This document shows positions 6,670 to 12,479 of a stretch of 12,479 nt of DNA, one piece after another. The position numbers and the translations under genes were made by a program. Each line of letters opens with the position of its first letter. Position 1 is the first letter of the stretch. This stretch comes from an uncultured Chloroflexota bacterium (GTDB lineage: Bacteria; Chloroflexota; Anaerolineae; Aggregatilineales; Phototrophicaceae), in the NCBI GenBank assembly GCA_937864975.1, contig CALMDI010000729.1:1-12479 (forward strand), in the 5' to 3' direction. Under the pieces are notes generated by a model. The model searched no databases and was not told the DNA's origin. It saw only the letters and a list, made by a program, of their open reading frames with translations.

Positions 6670-7479
6670 TTACGAGGGTTTGCGCTTCCGCGGCTGTTCC
6701 TGCTTGCGGACAAACTGATCCAGCGAATGGACGTGCGTGTCGCCCACCCAGAGCGCCGGAAACAGGCTGCGCTCGGTCTGCAGCGCCGCGTCATAGGGCT
6801 GGCGCGCGCCCGCCTGAAGCAGGGTTTTGACGGCGCGCGCCGCGTCCGCGTCGGTGTGAGCAATGTGCTTTGCCAGATCAAGCGCCACGTCGAGCGCCGT
6901 GCCCGCCGGGACAATCTGGTTCACCAACCCCAGGCTCATCAGCTCGGCGGGTTTCAGGATTTGCCCGCTCAGCAAAATCTCCATCGCGCGCCCGTAGCCG
7001 ACCAGCCGCAGCAGTCGCTGCCCGCCGCCCCAACCGGGGATCAAGCCGCGCCGGATATGCACCATGCCAAACTGTGTCTTCTCGTCGGCAATGCGAACAT
7101 CGCACGCCAGCGCAAGCTCGGCGCCGCCGCCCACCGCATAGCCATTGATCGCCGCAATGATGGGCACAGGCAGCCGCTCCAACGTGAGCAGCGCGTCCCC
7201 CATCAGGCTAATCATGCGCTCGCCATCGGCTTTGCTCCGCCGACGGTTGAAATCGGTCAGGTCGCCGCCGCTGCAAAACGCCTTGTCTCCCGCGCCCGTG
7301 ACGATGATCGCCCGCAGCGTCATGCTCTCCGACAGCCGCGCGACAGCCGACGCAAACTGGCTCATCGTGTCCAGATCGAGGGCGTTATGAGCTTCCGGGC
7401 GATTGATCGTGAGGATGACGACCCCGTCTTCGCCCCGCTCAAATAGCAGTGTACTCATAGGCACACGAGTGTAGCGCAT
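6670..7479 (-). CDS. Crotonase-family enzyme (enoyl-CoA hydratase/isomerase-like)
   Basis: This 269-residue cytoplasmic protein belongs to the crotonase superfamily, acting on acyl-CoA thioesters. Landmarks are 'VVILTINRPEAHNAL' (20-34), the oxyanion-hole segment 'KAFCSGGDL' (66-74), the second oxyanion segment 'GYAVGGGAELALACD' (113-127), and 'FGMVHIRRGLIPGWGGGQRL' (137-156). Hydratases use two glutamates 20 residues apart. The first is present (Glu121), but the second position is His141. A His there with a following P-x-W-G-G is, from memory, also seen in ECHDC1-like (ethyl/methylmalonyl-CoA decarboxylase) and other non-hydratase crotonases. The annotation 'hydratase' should therefore not be taken literally. 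Start: homologues usually begin at the second Met (base 7458, 'MSTLLFERG'); the ATG at 7479 is the longest option, and neither has a good ribosome binding site. The methyltransferase follows in the same operon. Confidence 0.9.
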   Translation of the reverse strand: MRYTRVPMSTLLFERGEDGVVILTINRPEAHNALDLDTMSQFASAVARLSESMTLRAIIVTGAGDKAFCSGGDLTDFNRRRSKADGERMISLMGDALLTLERLPVPIIAAINGYAVGGGAELALACDVRIADEKTQFGMVHIRRGLIPGWGGGQRLLRLVGYGRAMEILLSGQILKPAELMSLGLVNQIVPAGTALDVALDLAKHIAHTDADAARAVKTLLQAGARQPYDAALQTERSLFPALWVGDTHVHSLDQFVRKQEQPRKRKPS

Positions 7480-7500
7480 TTCGCAATGTTACTAAAGGAT

Positions 7501-7529
7501 TTGCCAATGGAAGCAACGTTTGATACAAT
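7501..7529 (+). promoter_or_regulatory. Sigma-70-like promoter
   Basis: TTGCCA (7501-7506) and TACAAT (7524-7529) are separated by exactly 17 bases, and each matches 5 of 6 consensus positions. Transcription would start near 7536. It points away from the crotonase gene and toward the glycoside-hydrolase pair, whose first ATG is about 380 bases downstream, giving a long leader or a separate small transcript. It is the best promoter by pattern in the window. Confidence 0.55.
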
Positions 7530-7573
7530 GCCGCCCGGTTTATCGCTTCTGGAAGCGGACAAAGAGCGCACGG

Positions 7574-7747
7574 TTAGAGCCGCGCCTGCCTTCGACGTGT
7601 AAGGAGAGATAAATTTCTTTGTCGGGAGTAAGCAATGATCTCTTGTAACTCGTGGGTTTCTATTGCCGCCTTTGCAACGCCGCTTGCACGCTCCATTCCA
7701 TCCAGAACCGGACGAATCTCCGGAGCACCCGTAGTGCTTATGCCAAA
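7574..7747 (-). pseudogene. Possible gene remnant, unrecognised
   Basis: A 57-residue minus-strand frame without a proper start has coding-like character. It includes 'TTGAPEIRPVLDGMERASGV' and 'AKAAIETHELQEIIAYSRQ', and many of its codons begin with G. It is preceded by a stop (TAA at 7748-7750). Just upstream on the same strand a different frame continues with protein-like text ('EWRADAMCGEIRLIW'), as if a frameshift separated two parts of one decayed gene. I do not recognise the family. It could equally be chance. Confidence 0.25.
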
Positions 7748-7916
7748 TTAAGCGGATTTCGCCGCACATAGCATCTGCCCGCCATTCCAGATTCCGGGCG
7801 GTGCTCCGTTTCCTTACGGAGTTGGGCGAAGCGATGGTGAATCCCTGCCCCATGCCTATCGTCGGAAACCCGATCTCCGGTCTGATTGAAAAAGAAGTAA
7901 AAGGATACTGAGTTCG

Positions 7917-10826
7917 ATGACTGATACGCCACTTCAGCCCATTCCTGAAGACACCCAGCCCTACATGCCGCCGAGTGTGATGCTGCGCGAGCAGGAAAGA
8001 CAGCGGCGGCGGGGCGTGGGCTGCTGGCTGCCCGCCATTTTCACCCTGCTCACGGTACTCGTTCTGGTGGGCGTCGGCTTGTTCCTGCCCCCCGTCAGCC
8101 TGTACGACCGTCTGTTCGGCACGCAATATGCGATGCTGAGTTCGGAAGCGAATGCCGTCGCCGCCGATGGGCTGACGGTGATTGTCGATCCCGCCGATCC
8201 CGGTCGCGACTTCGGCGTTTCGCTGACGTCGCTCACCTCAAACGGCGCGACCGTTAACACGGATGAGGCGGCTCAGGCGGCGTTGGCGGCGAAGCCATCG
8301 TTTCTGGCGCTGCAAAGCCCGCTGTATACGGTCCAGACCACGGGACGCAAACCCGGCGAAGTGACGCTCAGCGTCGACGTGCCGGCGACGGCGGGAAACC
8401 CGGACGTGCTCGACCTCTACGCATGGAATGAGCGCGCGCTGCAATGGGAATTCGTCCCCTCGCAGTTCGACGGCTCCGGCGCGCTGGTGACCACGCTCGA
8501 AGACGTGCCGGGGAAACTGGCGCTCTTCCAGTCGATGCCGCAGGATCAGCCGACCGTACTGGTCTCGGTGGACGTGACGGAAACCCTGACGCCGGACGTC
8601 GCCAGACTGGCGACGATTGTCGCGCCGGGCGGACTCCAGCCGAATCTCGAAGGCAAGCTGATCGGCTCGCTCGCGGCGGGGTTCGACCTGAACGCGGGCT
8701 ATAACGTGATGCCGGTCATTCGCAACTTTGTCGATCCGCGCGCGGTCGATCCCGATACGGTGACGGCGATTCTGGGCAACAATGCGCTGCGCGACGCGCA
8801 CGTCGATCAGATCAGCGCCTTTGCCAGCGCCGGTTACGACGGCGTGATGATCGACTATCGGGATATTCCCGCCGAGCAGCGTGAGAATTTCACGCGCTTC
8901 GTCAGCGACCTGGGCGCGAGTCTGGACGAGCTTGGCTTGGCGCTTGGCGTCGTCGTCCCCGCGGCGCAGAACGTGGACGGCGCGTGGGACACCGGCGCTT
9001 ACGACTGGCGCGCGCTTGGCGCGGGCGCCGACCTGATACAGATCGATCTCGGTCTCGATCCTTCCGCCTTCACGCCGGGACCCGACCGTCTCAACGAGGC
9101 GATGATGCGCTGGGCAGTGGGTGAAGTCAGCCGTCACAAGCTGGTGACCGGGCTTTCGGCGCAGTCGGTTCAGCAGGTCAGCGGTGAATTCACGCCGGTC
9201 AGCTTTGCGGAAGCGATGGCGGCGCTCGGCGATGTCGAAGTCGAAGCCGAGACCACCGAAGCCGATACGATTGAGCCGGGTTCCGAAATTCGCGCCCAGC
9301 TTGATGGCATGGACGCCGTGCCGGGACGCGAAGACGCCATCCAGACCTCGTATCTCGACTACACGGATGAGAGCGGCGCGACGTTGGCGCGTATGTGGCT
9401 GACGACGCCCGACGCCCTGCGCTTCCGTATGGATCAAACCAATAACTTTGCCCTGCGCGGCGTCGCCTTTGACGACGTGCTGGCGGATGAAGTCGCGGAT
9501 GGCGTGCTCGAAGCGATCCAGAGCTACAAGATGCAAATTCCGTCGTCGCCGGGCTTATACGAATTCGCCCTGCGCTGGCGCATCGAGGGCGTGGACGGCG
9601 TGGTCGACGAAATCGTGACCGACCTCAACGCCGAGATCGTCGCCACCATCAACGCGCCCGACGGCAACTACGCCATCAACGTCGAAGTCGTGGGCGCGAA
9701 CGCGGAAGTGCCGCGCAGCGGTGTCGCCGTCGCGGTCTTCGCGCCGACGAATACCCCCACGCCGGAACCGACGGCGACCCCACGTCCGACAGCAGCGCCA
9801 ACGCGCGTCGCGGCAGCGGCAGCGCCACCCGCCGCGGGAGGCGGAGCGCCAGCCCCGCCGTCCGCGCCGGTTGCCAACAACGCGGGGGCGATTGTCGGCG
9901 GGGGCTTTGAATACGGCGGTCACGTGACCTCGGCGGCGATGGGTCATACCGACGCGATGCGCCGCGCGGGCATGAACTGGATGAAGGTGCAAATCCCCTA
10001 CCGCGTGGGCATGGGACCGGATGTCGCCGCGGGACAGATCGCGGAGGCGCACGCGCGCGGCTTTAAGATTCTGCTCGGCATCGTCGGCAGCCCCGGCGAG
10101 CTGGCGGGCGGCGGCGACGGCTACATTCAGCAGTTTAGCCAGTTCGTCGCCGGGGTCGCCGCGCTCGGACCGGACGCGATTGAAGTCTGGAACGAGCCAA
10201 ACCTCGACCGCGAGTGGCCCAACGGGCAGATCAGCGGCGCGAATTACGTTCGCATCCTGCAACCCGCCTACGCCGCGATCAAGGCTGCGAACGGCAACGT
10301 CATGGTCATCAGCGGCGCGCCCGCGCCCACCGGCGCGGAAGCCGCGTTCCCCGGCGCGGTCATGAACGACGACCGCTGGCTGCGCGAAGTCGTCAACGCA
10401 GGCGGTCTGAATTACATGGACTGCGTCGGCGCGCACTACAACGAGGGCATCATCAGCCCGACGCAGCGCGGCGGCGACCCGCGGGACGGCTACTACACGC
10501 GCTATTTCTACGGTATGCTCGATACGTACTGGGGCATTGTCGGCGGTCAGCGCCAGATTTGCTTCACCGAGCTGGGCTTTCTCACGTCGGAAGGCTACGG
10601 TCCGCTGCCCTCGTACTTTGGATGGGCGGCGAACGTTACGCTCGGTCAGCAGGCGGCGTGGCTCGCGGAAGCCGCGGCGCTCTCGTCCCAGAGCGGGCGC
10701 GTGCGCCTGATGATCGTCTGGAATGTGGACTTCGCCCGTTACGACAGCGACCCGATGGCAGGCTACGCGATGATCCGACCAGGCGGCGGCTGCCCTGCCT
10801 GCGATGCGCTGGCGGGCGCCCGCTAA
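7917..10826 (+). CDS. Membrane-anchored double-barrel glycoside-hydrolase-like protein
   Basis: This 969-residue protein has a short cytoplasmic start and one membrane segment at about 36-58 ('CWLPAIFTLLTVLVLVGVGL'), so the bulk is outside. Residues 80-205 look like a beta-rich module. Residues about 211-540 resemble a GH18/YaaH-like barrel, with 'SAGYDGVMIDYRDIPAEQ' at 304-321, but the catalytic glutamate position is Arg315, so this barrel is probably inactive. A Pro/Thr/Ala linker occupies about 609-660 ('NTPTPEPTATPRPTAAPTR'). Residues about 663-955 are a clan GH-A (GH5/GH39-like) barrel: acid/base Glu760 in 'EVWNEPN', nucleophile Glu885 in 'CFTELGF', and the last strand 'LMIVWNVDF'. Cys836 and Cys882 and the C-terminal Cys959-x-x-Cys962 may form disulfides. 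The substrate is unknown; polysaccharide or glycan cleavage at the surface is likely. Its TAA overlaps the next gene's ribosome binding site. Confidence 0.85.
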   Translation: MTDTPLQPIPEDTQPYMPPSVMLREQERQRRRGVGCWLPAIFTLLTVLVLVGVGLFLPPVSLYDRLFGTQYAMLSSEANAVAADGLTVIVDPADPGRDFGVSLTSLTSNGATVNTDEAAQAALAAKPSFLALQSPLYTVQTTGRKPGEVTLSVDVPATAGNPDVLDLYAWNERALQWEFVPSQFDGSGALVTTLEDVPGKLALFQSMPQDQPTVLVSVDVTETLTPDVARLATIVAPGGLQPNLEGKLIGSLAAGFDLNAGYNVMPVIRNFVDPRAVDPDTVTAILGNNALRDAHVDQISAFASAGYDGVMIDYRDIPAEQRENFTRFVSDLGASLDELGLALGVVVPAAQNVDGAWDTGAYDWRALGAGADLIQIDLGLDPSAFTPGPDRLNEAMMRWAVGEVSRHKLVTGLSAQSVQQVSGEFTPVSFAEAMAALGDVEVEAETTEADTIEPGSEIRAQLDGMDAVPGREDAIQTSYLDYTDESGATLARMWLTTPDALRFRMDQTNNFALRGVAFDDVLADEVADGVLEAIQSYKMQIPSSPGLYEFALRWRIEGVDGVVDEIVTDLNAEIVATINAPDGNYAINVEVVGANAEVPRSGVAVAVFAPTNTPTPEPTATPRPTAAPTRVAAAAAPPAAGGGAPAPPSAPVANNAGAIVGGGFEYGGHVTSAAMGHTDAMRRAGMNWMKVQIPYRVGMGPDVAAGQIAEAHARGFKILLGIVGSPGELAGGGDGYIQQFSQFVAGVAALGPDAIEVWNEPNLDREWPNGQISGANYVRILQPAYAAIKAANGNVMVISGAPAPTGAEAAFPGAVMNDDRWLREVVNAGGLNYMDCVGAHYNEGIISPTQRGGDPRDGYYTRYFYGMLDTYWGIVGGQRQICFTELGFLTSEGYGPLPSYFGWAANVTLGQQAAWLAEAAALSSQSGRVRLMIVWNVDFARYDSDPMAGYAMIRPGGGCPACDALAGAR
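9741..9896 (+). repeat. Low-complexity Thr/Pro/Ala linker-coding stretch
   Basis: This part of the gene encodes residues about 609-660, first Thr-Pro pairs ('TPTPEPTATPRPT'), then Ala, Gly and Pro runs. Linkers of this kind separate extracellular domains and are often glycosylated. At DNA level it is a GC-rich imperfect repeat that could mislead assembly. Confidence 0.7.
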
Positions 10827-10830
10827 GGAG
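10825..10830 (+). promoter_or_regulatory. Ribosome binding site of the second glycoside-hydrolase gene
   Basis: AAGGAG overlaps the stop codon (10824-10826) of the preceding gene. It lies 5 bases before the ATG at 10836 and 8 bases before a second ATG at 10839. The better spacing favours 10839, a difference of one residue. It indicates translational coupling of the two genes. Confidence 0.7.
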
Positions 10831-10835
10831 CCTTT

Positions 10836-12479
10836 ATGATGACAACGTCGACGCCCGCGCGGGCGCGTGTTCGCAGGCAAATTCGCGGTTTCATCGCCGT
10901 CTGGACGATTGTGACACTGTTAATGGGAGCCTGCACGTTTGCCGCCGTCTTCGCGGCATACGAATCGATTGCGGGATCGACCGTGGTCAACCCGCGTAGC
11001 AACGCGGCGCTGCCGGTCGGCACGCAGCCGCCCGCCGCGCGCGCGGTGGTCATTCCCACCAACACGCCCTTCCCGACCCGCGCGGCGCTTCAGGTGACGC
11101 CGACGCAGGCAGCCGAAGCCGCTGCTGGAAATGAGGAGCCAGACGCCGAGGGTCAGGCGGCAGACGCCGAAGCGGAAGCCCCGGAGCCAACTGCGCTGCC
11201 CGTGGACGTCGATTACTTCGAGCTTGGCGTTCAGGTTCAGGTGAGCTATGACCTGATGGATGCGTGGATGGACGTCGCCGCCAACCAGCTTGGCGTGCCG
11301 TGGATCAAGCAGCAGGTGCGCTGGCAGGAAATCGAGCCGGAACAGGGCGAATACAACTGGGCGCCGCTGGACACGTTCCTGCCCGAAGCGTCCGAGCGCG
11401 GCATGAAGGTGCTCATCTCGGTCGTGACCGCGCCGGATTGGGCGCGCGAGCCGGGAATCAATCTCGAGCGGCACGGTCCGCCCGCCGACCCGCAGGTGTA
11501 CGCCGAGTTCGTCGGCGAAATTCTGCAGCGCTATCCCGGCATGGTTCACGCCGTCGAGGTCTGGAACGAGATGAACCTCGACCGCGAGTGGACGTCGATG
11601 CGCGGCTTGAGCGCGCCAAATTACGTGGCGCTGCTGCGCGCGACTTACGAGACCATCAAGGCAATCGACGCCGGCGTGATTGTCGTCAGCGGCGCGCTGT
11701 CGCCGACCGGCTTTGACGACGGCGTGACCGCGCGCGATGACGCCGCCTTCATGGATGCGCTGATCGCGGCGGGGATGCTGAACTACACCGACTGCGTGGG
11801 CGCGCACCACAACGGTTACAACGTCAGCCCCGACTTTACCTACGACACCATCCCGAACGATCCGTCGGCGCGCTTCCGCGGTCCGTTCGACAACCCGCAT
11901 CGAAGCTGGAGCTTCCGTTCCACGCTGCAAACCTACGCGCTGAAGATCGCCAACGCGGGCGGCGACCAGAAGCTGTGCGTGACCGAATTCGGCTGGCCCT
12001 CGTCGGAAGACCTGGACGGCTTCCCGCGCGGCTTCGAGTTCGCGGCGGACAACACGCTCGAAGATCAGATCTCGGGAATGCGGCAGCTCGCGCAGAAATA
12101 TCCCTACATGGATTTGGAACGCGTCGGAATGTGGGGACATTCGGGCGGCGGTTTCGCGACCGCGGCGGCGATGTTCCGCTATCCGGATTTCTTCAAGGTC
12201 GGCATTTCCGAATCGGGCAACCACGACAACCGCAACTACGAGGACGACTGGGGCGAACGCTACATCGGCTTGATCCAGGGCGACAATTACGAAAAACAGG
12301 CGAATCAGAATTTCGCCAAAAACCTGAAAGGCAAGCTCCTGCTCGCGCACGGCGGAGTGGACGACAACGTACCGCCTTACAACACTTATCTGGTGGTTGA
12401 CGCGCTGGTGAAAGCCAACAAGGATTTCGACCTGATAATTTTCCCGAACGCCCGTCACGGCTACGCGCAGGACAGTTTC
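10836..12479 (+). CDS. GH-A glycoside-hydrolase domain joined in frame to S9 peptidase domain (3' end cut off; possibly chimeric)
   Basis: The frame is open to the window end (548 residues so far). Residues 1-17 are basic, about 18-41 is a membrane segment, and 45-122 is a Pro/Ala/acidic linker. Residues 128-411 are a GH-A barrel related to the preceding protein: acid/base Glu245 in 'EVWNEMNLDREW' (Met replaces the usual Pro of NEP), 'YTDCVGAHHN', and nucleophile Glu384 in 'CVTEFGW', with Cys320 and Cys381 matching the paralogue. After Gln411 the text becomes an S9 prolyl-oligopeptidase/DPP-IV-like catalytic domain: Ser436 in 'GHSGGG', 'RYPDFFKVGISESGNHDNR', Asp509 in 'HGGVDDNVPP', His541 in 'ARHGY'. 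The barrel lacks its eighth strand, and the peptidase lacks the strands that should precede its nucleophile. The gene is co-transcribed with its neighbour. Whether the joint is biological is doubtful. Confidence 0.8.
   Translation, partial: MMTTSTPARARVRRQIRGFIAVWTIVTLLMGACTFAAVFAAYESIAGSTVVNPRSNAALPVGTQPPAARAVVIPTNTPFPTRAALQVTPTQAAEAAAGNEEPDAEGQAADAEAEAPEPTALPVDVDYFELGVQVQVSYDLMDAWMDVAANQLGVPWIKQQVRWQEIEPEQGEYNWAPLDTFLPEASERGMKVLISVVTAPDWAREPGINLERHGPPADPQVYAEFVGEILQRYPGMVHAVEVWNEMNLDREWTSMRGLSAPNYVALLRATYETIKAIDAGVIVVSGALSPTGFDDGVTARDDAAFMDALIAAGMLNYTDCVGAHHNGYNVSPDFTYDTIPNDPSARFRGPFDNPHRSWSFRSTLQTYALKIANAGGDQKLCVTEFGWPSSEDLDGFPRGFEFAADNTLEDQISGMRQLAQKYPYMDLERVGMWGHSGGGFATAAAMFRYPDFFKVGISESGNHDNRNYEDDWGERYIGLIQGDNYEKQANQNFAKNLKGKLLLAHGGVDDNVPPYNTYLVVDALVKANKDFDLIIFPNARHGYAQDSF

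Larger units (their letters stand above)
7480..7916. other. 437-base intergenic gap with hairpins and a possible gene remnant
   Basis: The gap separates the divergent crotonase and glycoside-hydrolase genes and is lower in GC (30 of 60 at 7621-7680) than either. Besides the promoter at 7501-7529 it holds two abutting hairpins, CCGGA/TCCGG (7708-7712 with 7719-7723) and AGCAC/GTGCT (7724-7728 with 7734-7738). A third is CTCCGT/ACGGAG (7804-7809 with 7816-7821). No T-tract follows them, so they are not plain terminators. Long frames cross the gap on both strands but none has a convincing start. I see no tRNA, tmRNA, RNase P or 6S-like signature. The ribosome-binding candidate of the next gene is AAGGA at 7901-7905, 11 bases before its ATG, which is rather far. 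Confidence 0.5.

Noticed and set aside
6145..7446. 433-codon plus-strand frame across the methyltransferase and crotonase genes
   Set aside because: Spans two well-supported genes antisense and has Arg/Gln-rich composition typical of shadows.
7635..7751. 38-codon plus-strand frame with GGGAG 6-8 bases upstream
   Set aside because: Exact antisense of the more coding-like minus-strand frame; no family or conservation evidence.
7455..8126. Minus-strand frame covering the 437-base gap
   Set aside because: It starts inside the confirmed N-terminus of the 969-residue protein and has no recognisable domain; only part of the gap may be a remnant, recorded separately.
8238..9536. 432-codon minus-strand frame opposite the GH18-like domain
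   Set aside because: Shadow of the plus-strand gene, rich in Arg/His/Val with no motif.
10920..12458. 512-codon minus-strand frame opposite the last gene
   Set aside because: The plus strand carries clear GH and S9 catalytic motifs; the minus frame has none. It also crosses the suspected joint, so it gives no independent support.
1..12479. tRNA, rRNA, CRISPR array, insertion sequence, attachment site or replication origin
   Set aside because: Looked for T-loop-like and repeat-spacer patterns, transposase motifs and terminal repeats by eye; none was found.

Overview
The window looks like a fragment of a GC-rich chromosome from the phylum Chloroflexota (Anaerolineae-like), probably from a metagenome or an uncultured genome. 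This assignment is an inference. It rests on exported proteins with Thr-Pro/Ala-Pro linkers behind a single N-terminal membrane segment or lipobox, on an enlarged PheT, and on a VapB-type antitoxin ending in a '...EARKEMWGNFPRED' tail. I know each of these mainly from that phylum. No rRNA, tRNA, CRISPR array or insertion sequence is visible.

Layout. (1) Bases 1-129 are the C-terminus of a hydroxypyruvate-isomerase-like TIM-barrel protein. (2) Bases 133-1098 encode a stand-alone PD-(D/E)XK nuclease-like/DUF4268 protein that is clearly AT-richer than its neighbours. (3) Bases 1113-3674 are pheT, without pheS nearby, followed at 3705-4115 by a small protein of possible EVE/PUA-like fold. (4) Bases 4209-4855 are a VapBC-type toxin-antitoxin pair with a good -10 box, a strong ribosome binding site and a 1-base overlap. 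(5) On the minus strand are a lipoprotein with a degenerate alpha/beta-hydrolase fold (4856-5698) and a two-gene unit of a crotonase-family enzyme and a class I methyltransferase (7479 down to 5905). (6) A 437-base gap (7480-7916) holds a good sigma-70-like promoter, hairpins and a possible gene remnant. (7) On the plus strand are two tandem, related, membrane-anchored glycoside-hydrolase-like genes (7917-10826, and 10836 to the window end).

The most striking point is the last gene. Its glycoside-hydrolase domain matches the preceding paralogue up to about base 12068. It then switches in frame to the catalytic part of a prolyl-oligopeptidase (S9/DPP-IV-like) peptidase. Neither domain is complete and GC content falls after the switch. 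This is either an assembly chimera or a real recombination joint and should be checked before anyone calls it a new enzyme. Other points of interest are three proteins in which a catalytic residue expected from the family is replaced (lipoprotein Ser to Glu and His to Arg; crotonase Glu to His; GH18-like Glu to Arg), a heptamer tandem repeat, and a long-loop inverted repeat.

How the genes work together: only local links can be supported. pheT and the small downstream gene may share a transcript. The antitoxin and toxin are one unit. The crotonase and methyltransferase are one unit. The two glycoside-hydrolase genes are almost certainly co-transcribed and act at the cell surface. I see no single pathway tying the whole window together.
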